64,000 nt of DNA from Actinomycetes bacterium (lineage in GTDB: Bacteria; Actinomycetota; Acidimicrobiia; Acidimicrobiales; RAAP-2). Positions 26,538 through 35,747 of this stretch are shown here, piece after piece. Position 1 is the stretch's first letter; each line of letters starts with the position of its first letter. The translations under genes were made by a program, and so were the position numbers. The stretch lies in contig JAJYEQ010000006.1 in NCBI GenBank assembly GCA_021785695.1, positions 43,639 through 107,638 of the forward strand. Reading direction: 5' to 3'. The notes under the pieces are model-generated. The model saw only the letters and a program-made list of their open reading frames with translations, made no database searches and had not been told where the DNA came from.

Positions 26538-28922
26538 ATGACTGACGCGATTCGCGTTTCCCGCCCGCTTGCGGGCCTGGACAAGACATTGTCCTTCGAG
26601 GCCGGTCGCCTGGCCCAACTGGCCGACGGAGCGGTCCTGGCCCGCATCGGCGACACCGTGCTGCTGGCCACCGTCACCGCGTCGCGCTCGGTGCGCGACG
26701 GGATCGACTTCTTCCCCCTGACCGTCGACATCGAGGAGCGGGCCTACGCCGCAGGCAAGATCCCCGGCGCGTTCTTCCGGCGGGAGGGCAAGCTGTCCGA
26801 CCAGGCCATCTTGATCTGCCGGCTGATCGACCGGCCGCTGCGTCCCTCGTTCCCCAAGGGGTTCCGCAACGAGATCCAGGTCGTGGGCACGGTCTTCTCG
26901 GCCGACCAGGAGAACCCGCACGACATCCTGGCCATCAATGCGGCCTCGGCGGCGCTGATGATCTCGGGCATCCCCTTCGAGGGGCCCATCGGCGCAGTGC
27001 GCATGGCCTACGGCACCGACGGCGAGTGGCACGCGCACCCCACCTTTGCCGAGGGTGACGAGTCCCTGTTCGAGCTGGTCGTGGCCGGCCGGGCACTCGG
27101 CGAGGGCCCCGACAGCGAGATCGCCATCATGATGGTTGAGGCGGGCGGCACCGAGGGATCCTTCGCGCGCTACGCCGAGGGTGCACCCAAGGTCGATGAG
27201 GACGCCCTGGCCGACGGCCTCGAGCTGGCCAAGGCCTGGATCCGCGAGTCCGTCGAGCTCCAGCGCGAGCTCGTGACCGCCTTCGTGGCTGCTCGTGGGC
27301 CGATCACGCCGCTGGCGTACCAGTCCATCATGGACTACAGCGATGACGTGCTGGCCCGTGTCGAGGCGGTCGGGCTGGACCGGATCGACCAGGCCAATCG
27401 ACTGACGGACAAGCAGGCGCGCCAGACGGCGCTGGACGAGGCCACGGCTGCGATCCAGGCCGACCTGGCGGGCGAGCTGCCCGACCGGGCCGGCGAGATC
27501 AAGGCCGCCGTGCGGTCGCTGACCAAGCGCCTCGTGCGCCAGCGCATCGTCGAGGAGGGCCTGCGCATCGACGGCCGCGGCGTCACCGACATCCGGCCCC
27601 TGTCGGCCGAAGTCGACCTGTTCCCGATGACGCACGGCTCGGCCATGTTCCAGCGCGGCGAGACCCAGGTGGTCAACGTCACGACGCTGGGCATGCCGCG
27701 GATGCGCCAGCAGCTGGACACCATCACCCCCGATGAGTGGCGCCGCTACATGCACCACTACAACTTCCCGCCCTACTCGACGGGGGAGACCGGCCGCATG
27801 GGCGCGCCCAAGCGCCGCGAGGTCGGCCACGGGATGCTGGCCGAGCGGGCCCTGGTGCCCGTGCTGCCCAGTGAGTCCGAGTTCACCTACGCCATGCGCG
27901 TGGTGTCGGATGTCATGCAGTCCAACGGCTCGACGTCGATGGCCTCGGTGTGCGGCTCGACGCTGTCGCTGATGGCCGCCGGCGTGCCCATCAAGGCGCC
28001 GATCGCCGGCATCGCGATGGGCCTGGTGCACGAGGGTGACCGCTACGTCACCCTGACCGACATCCTGGGAGCCGAGGACGCCTTCGGGGACATGGACTTC
28101 AAGGTTGCTGGCTCGGCCGACGCCGTGACGGCGCTCCAGCTGGACACGAAGATCGACGGGCTGCCCGCCGACGTGCTCAAGAGTGCGCTCCACCAGGCCA
28201 AGACGGCCCGTCTGGCGATCCTGGACGTGCTGACCAGCGCGATCCCGGAGCCGCGCGAGAGCGTCGCCGAGGTCGCTCCCAAGATCGTGAGCTTCGAGAT
28301 CCCCATCGACAAGATCGGCGAGGTCATCGGGCCCAAGGGGAAGGTGATCAACACCCTCCAGCAGGAGACCGGTGCGGACATCGCGGTCGACGACGACGGC
28401 GTGGTGGGCACCGTGACGATCGGGGCCAAGGACGGCCGAGCCGTCGACGAGGCGCGCCGGCGCATCGAGATGATCCTCGACCCGCCCACGGCGGAGGTCG
28501 GCGCCATCTACCAGGGGCGCGTGGTCAACATCGCCAAGTTCGGTGCCTTCGTCAACCTGATGCCCGGTCGTGATGGGCTACTCCACATCTCCAAGATGGC
28601 GCCGCTCAACGGCGGCCGGCGCATCGGCCAGGTCGAGGACGTCCTCCAGCTGGGCCAAGCGCTCGAGGTGCGTGTCGACGACATCGACCCGCAGGGCAAG
28701 GTGTCGCTCTCGCTGGCCGGTGAGGTCGTCGAGGCGGTGGCCGGTGAGGAGCCCCCGGCCCGATCGACCGCGACGGCTACGACGGCCACGGCGAAGAGTT
28801 CATTCGAGGACGCCTTCGAGGCTGAGTTGGCCGGCGAGATCGGAGAGCTGGGCCCGCGCGAGGCGCGCAGGGACGATGGTGGGCGTGGTCGGCAGGGAGG
28901 GTCACGTAGCCGACGGCGCTAG
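26538..28922 (+). CDS. pnp: Polyribonucleotide nucleotidyltransferase
   Basis: A 794-residue PNPase, the phosphorolytic 3-prime to 5-prime exoribonuclease. Two RNase PH-like cores are visible, the first with [14 protein letters not shown] and the second with [20 protein letters not shown] and [13 protein letters not shown]. They are followed by a KH domain ([16 protein letters not shown]), an S1 domain ([18 protein letters not shown]) and a short Ala/Thr-rich and basic tail. The ATG has AAGGAG at 26527-26532. Length is close to that of other actinobacterial PNPases. Confidence 0.97.
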   Translation: MTDAIRVSRPLAGLDKTLSFEAGRLAQLADGAVLARIGDTVLLATVTASRSVRDGIDFFPLTVDIEERAYAAGKIPGAFFRREGKLSDQAILICRLIDRPLRPSFPKGFRNEIQVVGTVFSADQENPHDILAINAASAALMISGIPFEGPIGAVRMAYGTDGEWHAHPTFAEGDESLFELVVAGRALGEGPDSEIAIMMVEAGGTEGSFARYAEGAPKVDEDALADGLELAKAWIRESVELQRELVTAFVAARGPITPLAYQSIMDYSDDVLARVEAVGLDRIDQANRLTDKQARQTALDEATAAIQADLAGELPDRAGEIKAAVRSLTKRLVRQRIVEEGLRIDGRGVTDIRPLSAEVDLFPMTHGSAMFQRGETQVVNVTTLGMPRMRQQLDTITPDEWRRYMHHYNFPPYSTGETGRMGAPKRREVGHGMLAERALVPVLPSESEFTYAMRVVSDVMQSNGSTSMASVCGSTLSLMAAGVPIKAPIAGIAMGLVHEGDRYVTLTDILGAEDAFGDMDFKVAGSADAVTALQLDTKIDGLPADVLKSALHQAKTARLAILDVLTSAIPEPRESVAEVAPKIVSFEIPIDKIGEVIGPKGKVINTLQQETGADIAVDDDGVVGTVTIGAKDGRAVDEARRRIEMILDPPTAEVGAIYQGRVVNIAKFGAFVNLMPGRDGLLHISKMAPLNGGRRIGQVEDVLQLGQALEVRVDDIDPQGKVSLSLAGEVVEAVAGEEPPARSTATATTATAKSSFEDAFEAELAGEIGELGPREARRDDGGRGRQGGSRSRRR

Positions 28923-28942
28923 GCGCTGACGAGACTGGGATC

Positions 28943-31594
28943 ATGGATCCTCGCGACGCGGTGTGGTGGCGGCGGCCCCGGCGGGCCGACGCCACCGCGC
29001 TCGCGCTGCTGATCGGCGTTCCCCTGGTCCTCTTCGCCGTCCCGACGCTCCTGGGGCACCCGCCGGTGGCCTGGGACAACCTCCTGCAGAACTTCCCGCT
29101 GCGGGTGCTCACCGGCGAGATCCTGCGCTCGGGCCACCTGCCCCTCCTCAACCCCCTGGCCGACAGCGGCACGCCGCTGCTGGGGGGGATGAACGCCGGC
29201 TCGTTCTTCCCGCTGACCCTGCTGTTCGTGATCCCGGCACCCCTGGCGATCTGGGCCCTGAACCTGATCGTCGTGTACGCCGGGGCCAGCGTCGGGCTGT
29301 TCTCGCTGCTTCGCTGGTACGGCGTGACCACGTGGTCGGCCGCGGTGCCCGCACTGCTGTACGCGCTGACCGGGGCCATGAACGGCCAGATGATCCATCT
29401 GGGGGTCGTCGAGGGCTTCGCGCTGTTGCCCTGGTACGTACTGTGCCTGGAGGTCCTGCACCGGCGCCTCGGCGACGAGGGCCCCGGCGTGCGCCGTCTG
29501 GTGCCGCCGGTGCTGGGCATCGCCGTGCTGTGGGCGCTGGCCACGCTGTCGGGCGAGCCGCGTGCGATCGCCGACATGGAGCTGCTCGGCCTCGTCGTGA
29601 TCGTCGCGCGCGCGCTCGTCCCGGGGCGCGCGGCGTCGCTGGGCGCGCGGGCCCGCTGGGTGGGCGCCAACGCGATCGGCATCGTGTGGGGATCCCTGAT
29701 CGGTCTGGCCCAGCTGCTGCCCGGGTGGGCGGTCATCACCGAGTCCCAGCGCACGCACCTCAGCTACTGGTTCTTCGGGTCCGGGTCCCTGGTGGTGCGC
29801 TGGAGCGCCCTGTGGTTCCTGCCCGACGCGCTGGGGGGCAACGGGGTGCTGGGCCAGCCGCGGTTCTTCGCCAACTACAACCTCCCCGAGGTCACCGGCT
29901 ACGTCGGCCTGGCGGCCTGGAGCGCCCTGATCGCCTTCTGCCTGCGCCGGCGCCGGGGTGGCTGGCGGCCCAGCGACCGCCCCTTCCGCCTCTACCTCGC
30001 CGTCGCGGTGGTCGGGGCGTTCGCCACCTGGGGCTCGTTCACCCCGCTCGGTCGCCTCTACTGGTGGCTGCCCCTCTACGGGTCGACGCGTCTGCAGAGC
30101 CGCAACGTCATCATCTTGGACCTGGCGTTACTGGTGCTGCTCGGCTGGTGGCTGGACCAGGCGACCCACCCCGAGGCGCCCGAGCACCGCTCGCGCGGGC
30201 GTCGGGCACTCGTGGCGCTGCCGGCCCTGGTGGCCGCCGGGGGCCTGGTCACCGAGTTGGTGAACCCCGGCGCCCTGGAGCGCTGGCTGGGGGCGAGCGG
30301 GACCGCGGTGGCCCACGCGGTCTCGGGTCGGCCCCTGGCCCTCGTTGGCCTCGCGGTGGCCGTCGCCCTCCTCGTGTTGCTGGTGCGCCCCGAGCGCTCG
30401 GCCCGGTGGCGCCGCGCCCTGATCGCCGTGATCATCGCCGATGCGGGCGTCTTCGCCCTGTTCTCGACGACCGGCCTGGCCTCGGGGCACACGTCGGTGA
30501 TGCCCAGCCGGGCGCACGCCGTCGCCTACCTGGGCTCCACCGGGCGCTTCGCCCTCGTCGACCCCACTGGCGCGCACGGCGACCTCTACGACCGCTTGGG
30601 TCTCCCCAACGTCAACGTCTTCACGGGGCTGCCCTCGGTGCAGGGCTACGGCTCGCTCATCGACTCGCTCTACGGTCGCGTCACCGCCACGCACTCGCTG
30701 TTCAGCCTGAACGCCTGCGCGTTGGCGCGCGGGACCTTCCGCCAGCTGCGCCTGGCTACCGTCGTCGTGGCCGCTGACCAGCTCTCCGCGCCGCAGGTCG
30801 GCGCCTCCACCCGTCCGCTGACCTGCGTGGCGCCTCGTCGTGTCCGCCGCCTGGAGCTGGCCTTCGGCCAGATGCTGCCGGTGCGCACGATCGTGCTGGC
30901 GAGCATCGCCTCGCGGACGGTCTCGACGGGCGTCGTCAGTGTCCGCCTGCTCGACGCGCAGGGCCGACCCGTGGGTCCGACCCGCCAGCTCGTTGGCCGG
31001 CCCAGCCTGTACTTCAACTTCGCCGGAGTGGCCCGCGACGCGGCGGGCGTCGAGGTGACGGCGCCGGCCGGTGCCCGCGTCGACTCGGCCCTAGTCGTCG
31101 AGCGGGGCGCGCACGCCGTGACCCGCCAGCTGATGACGCAATTCCAGCAGGCCCTGTCGTGGCCGGCCTGGCACCTGGTGCGCACCGAGGGAACCGTCGC
31201 CTACTTCCACGCCTCGAGCGTGCGGCCACCGGTCTGGCTGGCGCGGGCCCCGGCGGGGTCCCGGGTGCGCGCGGTGACCGACACGCTATGGGGCGAGACG
31301 GTGGCTCGCGTCGACGCGACCGGACCGCTGATCCTCAAGCGGTCGATGACCTGGATCCCGGGCTGGCGCGCCAGCGCGACCAGCCCAGACGGGTCGCGCA
31401 CGATCAGCCTGCACCTGGTGCGCTCGGGCCTGATCCAGCAGGTGACCGTTCCCCGGGGACGCTGGACGGTGCGCTTCACCTACAGCGCACCGCACCTGCG
31501 CGTCGGACTCGTGGGGTCGGCGCTCGGGATCGTCGCCTGGATCGGCGCGCTCCTCTGGTGGCGCCGCCGGCGCCCCGGTAGGGTACGGGCGTGA
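28943..31594 (+). CDS. Large multi-pass membrane protein, YfhO-like
   Basis: An 883-residue membrane protein with about a dozen hydrophobic helices between residues 20 and 520 and a final pair near the C-terminus. A large extracytoplasmic region lies at roughly residues 530-840. Motifs near the N-terminus, DNLLQNFPLR and LPLLNPLADSGTPLLGGMNAG, resemble YfhO and related membrane glycosyltransferase-like families that modify envelope glycopolymers. The gene is 20 bases after pnp and overlaps dapB (GTGA), so it is probably transcribed with dapB-dapA. The substrate cannot be deduced, and the family assignment is moderate. Confidence 0.7.
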   Translation: MDPRDAVWWRRPRRADATALALLIGVPLVLFAVPTLLGHPPVAWDNLLQNFPLRVLTGEILRSGHLPLLNPLADSGTPLLGGMNAGSFFPLTLLFVIPAPLAIWALNLIVVYAGASVGLFSLLRWYGVTTWSAAVPALLYALTGAMNGQMIHLGVVEGFALLPWYVLCLEVLHRRLGDEGPGVRRLVPPVLGIAVLWALATLSGEPRAIADMELLGLVVIVARALVPGRAASLGARARWVGANAIGIVWGSLIGLAQLLPGWAVITESQRTHLSYWFFGSGSLVVRWSALWFLPDALGGNGVLGQPRFFANYNLPEVTGYVGLAAWSALIAFCLRRRRGGWRPSDRPFRLYLAVAVVGAFATWGSFTPLGRLYWWLPLYGSTRLQSRNVIILDLALLVLLGWWLDQATHPEAPEHRSRGRRALVALPALVAAGGLVTELVNPGALERWLGASGTAVAHAVSGRPLALVGLAVAVALLVLLVRPERSARWRRALIAVIIADAGVFALFSTTGLASGHTSVMPSRAHAVAYLGSTGRFALVDPTGAHGDLYDRLGLPNVNVFTGLPSVQGYGSLIDSLYGRVTATHSLFSLNACALARGTFRQLRLATVVVAADQLSAPQVGASTRPLTCVAPRRVRRLELAFGQMLPVRTIVLASIASRTVSTGVVSVRLLDAQGRPVGPTRQLVGRPSLYFNFAGVARDAAGVEVTAPAGARVDSALVVERGAHAVTRQLMTQFQQALSWPAWHLVRTEGTVAYFHASSVRPPVWLARAPAGSRVRAVTDTLWGETVARVDATGPLILKRSMTWIPGWRASATSPDGSRTISLHLVRSGLIQQVTVPRGRWTVRFTYSAPHLRVGLVGSALGIVAWIGALLWWRRRRPGRVRA

Positions 31595-32376
31595 TCCGCG
31601 TTGCCGTCATGGGAGGCTCCGGACGGATGGGCCAGACGATGGCGACCGGTCTAGCGGCCCTCGACGACGTGACAGTGGTGGCGCTGATCGACACGCACCC
31701 GCCGGCCACCGACGTCGGGGCTCGGGTCCTGAGCGCGTTGGACGACCTGGCACCCGACACCGTCGACGTGGTGGTCGACTTTTCCAGCCCGTCGGGTGTT
31801 CGCGCCTCGGCGCGCTGGTGCGCCACCCACGGGCGGTCCTTGGTGGTGGGAGCGACCGGACTGGGCGAGGAGGAGCACCGGGAGCTCGAGCGCGCCGCCG
31901 AGGTCGCCGCGGTGGTCGTGGCACCGAACTTCTCGGTGGGCGCGACCCTGATGGAGCGCTTCGCGGCCCAGGCGGCGCCCTACTTCGAGCGCGTCGAGGT
32001 GATCGAGCTGCACCACGATCGCAAGGTCGACGCACCTTCGGGGACGGCGATCGCCACGGCCCGGGCCATCGCCCGCGCGCGCGAGCAGGCCGGCCGAGCC
32101 ACGGCGCCGGACCCGACCGAGCGCTTCACCGTGCCGGGAGCCCGCGGCGCCGAGGTCGCGGGCGTGCCGGTGCACGCCGTGCGCCTACCGGGACTGGTCG
32201 CGCACCAGGAGGTCCTGCTCGGCTCGCCCGGGGAGGGGCTGACGCTGCGCCACGACACCTTCGACCGCGCGAGTTTCGTCGCCGGAGTGGCCCTCGTGCT
32301 GCGCCACCTGCCCTCGCGCGGCCTGGTCGAGGGGCTCGGGCCCTTCCTGGGCGGCGATGGCTCGACGGCGCCCTGA
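31591..32376 (+). CDS. dapB: 4-hydroxy-tetrahydrodipicolinate reductase
   Basis: A 261-residue DapB, which reduces the product of DapA with NAD(P)H in the lysine/diaminopimelate pathway. It has the dinucleotide-binding VAVMGGSGRMGQTM, VVDFSSPSG, the VVAPNFSVGATLM block and the catalytic motif ELHHDRKVDAPSGTA. The GTG start overlaps the stop of the membrane protein gene. dapA follows 12 bases later. Confidence 0.96.
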   Translation: MIRVAVMGGSGRMGQTMATGLAALDDVTVVALIDTHPPATDVGARVLSALDDLAPDTVDVVVDFSSPSGVRASARWCATHGRSLVVGATGLGEEEHRELERAAEVAAVVVAPNFSVGATLMERFAAQAAPYFERVEVIELHHDRKVDAPSGTAIATARAIARAREQAGRATAPDPTERFTVPGARGAEVAGVPVHAVRLPGLVAHQEVLLGSPGEGLTLRHDTFDRASFVAGVALVLRHLPSRGLVEGLGPFLGGDGSTAP

Positions 32377-32388
32377 TAGGTTCGAGTC

Positions 32389-33285
32389 GTGAGCGATCCA
32401 CGCTTCGGGCGGGTTGTCACCGCCATGGTGACACCCTTTGCCGCGTCGGGCGCGGTCGACATCGACGTCGCCGTCGACCTGGCCCAGTTCCTCGTCGCCG
32501 AGGGGTCTGAGGGCCTGGTCCTGGCCGGATCGACAGGCGAGGGCAGCGCGCTGTCGGACGACGAGAAGCTGTCGCTGTTCGCCGCGGTGGCCGAGGCCGT
32601 CAACGTCCCGGTGCTGGCGGGGACCTCCTCGTCGGACACCGCGCGCGCCGTCGATCTGACCCGTCGGGCCTCGAGCACCGGGATCGACGGGATCCTGGCC
32701 ACCACGCCCGCCTACGCGCGGCCCAGCCAGGCCGGGATCGCGGCCCACCTGGGTGCGATGGCCGACGCGACGACCCTGCCGGTCATGCTCTACGACATCC
32801 CCTCGCGCACCGGGCGCAAGATCTCCTCGGCGACCGCGGTCGCGCTGGCCACCAGCCGGCCCAATGTCGTCGCCCTCAAGGACGCGTCGGGTGACCTGGT
32901 CGCGGCGGCCCACACCGCGGCGGTCCTGGGGGCCGGCCTGGACCTCTACAGCGGTGACGACAGCCTGACGCTGCCGTTCCTCGCCGTGGGCGCCGTCGGC
33001 GTCGTGTCGGTCGCGGCGCACTGGGCGGGACCGGAGTTCGCCGAGATGGTGGGCGCGGCGCTGTCGGGCGACTGGGCCCGGGCGCGCGCGATCAACGAGC
33101 GCCTCGCGGCGAGCTACGCCTTCGAGTCCAGCGAGCAGGCGCCGAATCCGATCCCCACCAAGGCGGCCCTGCGGGCCCTCGGTCGCGCGGTCGGGCAGTG
33201 CCGCTGGCCCCTCGGACCCGCCGACGACACGGTCGACCAGGCGGCGGCCCGCGTGGTGCGCGAGCTGCGAGAGCGCCGTGGCTAG
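32389..33285 (+). CDS. dapA: 4-hydroxy-tetrahydrodipicolinate synthase
   Basis: A 298-residue DapA that condenses pyruvate and aspartate semialdehyde. It shows VTAMVTPF, the GSTGEGSALSDDEK loop, the catalytic tyrosine in MLYDIPSRTG and the Schiff-base lysine in VALKDASGD. The GTG start is 12 bases after dapB. The end overlaps rnj by 8 bases, so dapB-dapA-rnj form one unit, an order common in actinobacteria. Confidence 0.96.
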   Translation: MSDPRFGRVVTAMVTPFAASGAVDIDVAVDLAQFLVAEGSEGLVLAGSTGEGSALSDDEKLSLFAAVAEAVNVPVLAGTSSSDTARAVDLTRRASSTGIDGILATTPAYARPSQAGIAAHLGAMADATTLPVMLYDIPSRTGRKISSATAVALATSRPNVVALKDASGDLVAAAHTAAVLGAGLDLYSGDDSLTLPFLAVGAVGVVSVAAHWAGPEFAEMVGAALSGDWARARAINERLAASYAFESSEQAPNPIPTKAALRALGRAVGQCRWPLGPADDTVDQAAARVVRELRERRG

Positions 33286-34936
33286 ACACCCGGTCCGGAT
33301 CACCTTCCTGGGCGGCCTGGGGGAGATCGGGCGCAACTGCCTGGCCATCGAGCAGGGTGGCCGCATCGTGGTGGTGGACGCGGGCCTGATGTTCCCCGAG
33401 CCCACGATGTACGGCGTCGACCTGATCCTGCCCGACTTTCGCTGGCTGATCGAGCGCCGCGACCGCGTCGACGCGGTGATCCTGACCCACGGCCACGAGG
33501 ATCACACGGGCGCCCTGCGCTACCTGCTCCACGACGTGCGCGTCCCGCTGTACGGGTCGGCGATGACGCTGGGGCTGGCTCGCCACCGGCTCAGCGAGGC
33601 GCAGATGTCGGGCCAGGTGACTTTCGTCGAGGTGGCCGACGGCGAGCGCCGGCCCATCGGACCCTTCGAGGTCGAGTTCATCCCGGTGACCCACTCGGTG
33701 CCGGGTGCCCACGCGCTGGCCTTCCGCACCGAGGCCGGGATCATCGTCCACTCGGGGGACTTCAAGCTCGACTCCACGCCCATCGACCAGCGGCGCACCG
33801 ACATCGCCCGCCTGGCCGCGCTGGGGTCCGAGGGGGTGACCCTGCTGCTGGCCGACTCGACCAACGCCGAGGAGCCCGGCTTCGTCGACTCCGAGCGCAG
33901 CGTCGGTGTCACGCTGCGGCGGCTGTTCCTGGAGCGTCCCGACCGGCGCATGGTGGTCGCGTGCTTCGCCAGCCACCTGCACCGCGTCCAGCAGATCATC
34001 GACGTGGCCCGCGCTCAGGGGCGCCGGGTGGCCCTGATGGGTCGTTCCATGGAGGCCAACGTCAAGCTGGCTCGCCGCCTGCACCAGCTGCGCGTGGACG
34101 CCGGCGACCTCATCGACCTCGAGCTAGTCGACTCCATCGACCCGGGCTCGGTCTGCGTCATCTGCACCGGCAGCCAGGGCGAGCCCATGGCCGCGCTGAC
34201 CAAGCTGTCGCGCGGCGACGGGCGCGTGGTGCGGCTCGGCGACCACGACACCGTGATCCTCAGCTCCCACCCGATTCCCGGCAACGAGTGGTCGGTGGGT
34301 CGGGTGATCGACGACCTGCACCGGCTCGGGGCCGAGGTCATCGACTCGTCGCGCGAGGCGGTGCACGCCTCGGGGCACGCTCGCCAGGGCGAGCTGCGCT
34401 GGCTCCACCAGCTCCTGGCGCCGCGCAACTTCATCCCGATCCACGGCGAGTACCGCCACCTGGTGCACCACGCGGCGCTGGCGCGCACCATGGGACTGGG
34501 CGGCAAGCACGTGGTGATCTGCGAGGACGGTGACCAGGTGGACGTGGGGGCCGACCTGCACCGCTCGGGGCGGGTCCCGGCTGGCCTGCACTACATCGAC
34601 GGCTCGGCCGGCGACCTAGATGAGCGACCCCTCGAGGAGCGCCGCATGCTGGCCGAGTTCGGTGTCGTGATGGTCAGCGCGGCCGTCGACGCGGCCCAGC
34701 GCCAGATCGTCCAGCCGGTGCGCGCCAGTGCCCGCGGGTGGTTCGACGGCAACGGCGACCGCGACATCCTGGCGGCGATCGTCGAGGCGGTGCGCGACGC
34801 ACTGAGTGAGGCGGTGGCCGGCGGGGACGTCGACGAGGCATCCCTCACGCGGACCGCCCAGCGGGTCACGGGTCGCCTGCTCGGCCAGCGGTACCGGCGC
34901 CAGCCCGTCGTGCTGGCCGCCATCACGGTCGTCTAG
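33278..34936 (+). CDS. rnj: Ribonuclease J
   Basis: A 552-residue RNase J, a metallo-beta-lactamase/beta-CASP nuclease with 5-prime exo- and endonuclease activity on RNA. The metal-binding motif is LTHGHEDHTGAL, with HSVPGAHAL, HSGDFKLD and LLLADSTNAEEPG following. The beta-CASP block has CTGSQGEPMAAL and VHASGHARQGEL. A C-terminal dimerisation region completes the normal length. It starts at a GTG overlapping dapA and converges with the siderophore-interacting protein gene, overlapping by 4 bases. Confidence 0.96.
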   Translation: MARHPVRITFLGGLGEIGRNCLAIEQGGRIVVVDAGLMFPEPTMYGVDLILPDFRWLIERRDRVDAVILTHGHEDHTGALRYLLHDVRVPLYGSAMTLGLARHRLSEAQMSGQVTFVEVADGERRPIGPFEVEFIPVTHSVPGAHALAFRTEAGIIVHSGDFKLDSTPIDQRRTDIARLAALGSEGVTLLLADSTNAEEPGFVDSERSVGVTLRRLFLERPDRRMVVACFASHLHRVQQIIDVARAQGRRVALMGRSMEANVKLARRLHQLRVDAGDLIDLELVDSIDPGSVCVICTGSQGEPMAALTKLSRGDGRVVRLGDHDTVILSSHPIPGNEWSVGRVIDDLHRLGAEVIDSSREAVHASGHARQGELRWLHQLLAPRNFIPIHGEYRHLVHHAALARTMGLGGKHVVICEDGDQVDVGADLHRSGRVPAGLHYIDGSAGDLDERPLEERRMLAEFGVVMVSAAVDAAQRQIVQPVRASARGWFDGNGDRDILAAIVEAVRDALSEAVAGGDVDEASLTRTAQRVTGRLLGQRYRRQPVVLAAITVV

Positions 34937-35691
34937 TCGCGCTCGGGCTCGCCGTTGTCGGCGTTGTGGCGTCCGGCGCGCCAGTAGGCCTTGTGGCTGA
35001 CGGCCTCGGCGCTCAGGCCCCGCGTGGCCAGCGCCGCGCGCACGGCGCGGCTCACGCCAGCCTCGGCGAAGACGTAGGCGTGCCCGTCGCCCGGGGGTAG
35101 TTCGACGGCCGTCAGGGCGCTGATGAGTCCCGTGGGGTCGCTCGGGGCGCGATCGCGCCGGTCGACGAAGATCCCCGTGACCCCGAGGCCCGGGTCGAAG
35201 GCCGCCGTCACGGCGTCGGCGTCGTCGGCGATCTCCAGGACGAAGAGGGCGCGCCCCGGGACCTGGATCGACTCGGCCAGCCGGTACGCGGCCGCTAGGG
35301 CCGTGAGGTCGCCCACGAACAGGTGCCACGAGGCGTTGGCCGCCAGGCCGATCTTGCCGCGTGGGCCCACCACGTCGACGGGCTGACCCACGACCGCCTG
35401 GCGCGCCCAACTGGCTCCGGGTCCCTCGTGGGCGACGCTCACCCACAGGCCGAAGCGATGGGTGCTGGCGTCGGCCCACCGCACGCTGTAGCGGCGACGG
35501 GTCGAGCGCTCGGCGTCGCTCACGCGGACCATGACGTCGCGCCCCGGTTCGCCGACCAGCCGCGGGTCGCCGTGCAGGGCGATTTCGCGCAGCGAGGGAC
35601 TGAGCTCGCGCGTGGCCACGACGCGGCAGCGGTCGGCGTGGACGCCGAGTCGGGCGGCCAGGTCGAGGGTGGAGCGGTGCGCCGAGGGCAT
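34933..35691 (-). CDS. Siderophore-interacting FAD-binding protein (SIP family)
   Basis: A 252-residue flavoprotein of the SIP/ViuB ferric-siderophore reductase family. The N-terminal FAD-binding barrel has RRYSVRWAD (the FAD motif, where the family has R-x-Y-T/S) and VVGPRGKIGL. The C-terminal NAD(P)H-binding part has LFVGDLTALAA and ends in KAYWRAGRHNADNGEPE, a SIP hallmark. Such proteins release iron from siderophores in the cytoplasm. It stands alone on the minus strand between rnj and ftsK. No siderophore transport genes are nearby and no clear iron box was seen upstream. Confidence 0.88.
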   Translation of the reverse strand: MPSAHRSTLDLAARLGVHADRCRVVATRELSPSLREIALHGDPRLVGEPGRDVMVRVSDAERSTRRRYSVRWADASTHRFGLWVSVAHEGPGASWARQAVVGQPVDVVGPRGKIGLAANASWHLFVGDLTALAAAYRLAESIQVPGRALFVLEIADDADAVTAAFDPGLGVTGIFVDRRDRAPSDPTGLISALTAVELPPGDGHAYVFAEAGVSRAVRAALATRGLSAEAVSHKAYWRAGRHNADNGEPERD

Positions 35692-35747
35692 TGGTCCAGC
35701 CTAGGAGGTTGCGCGAGCGGGAGACTCGTGCTCAGTAGGTTGGAGTC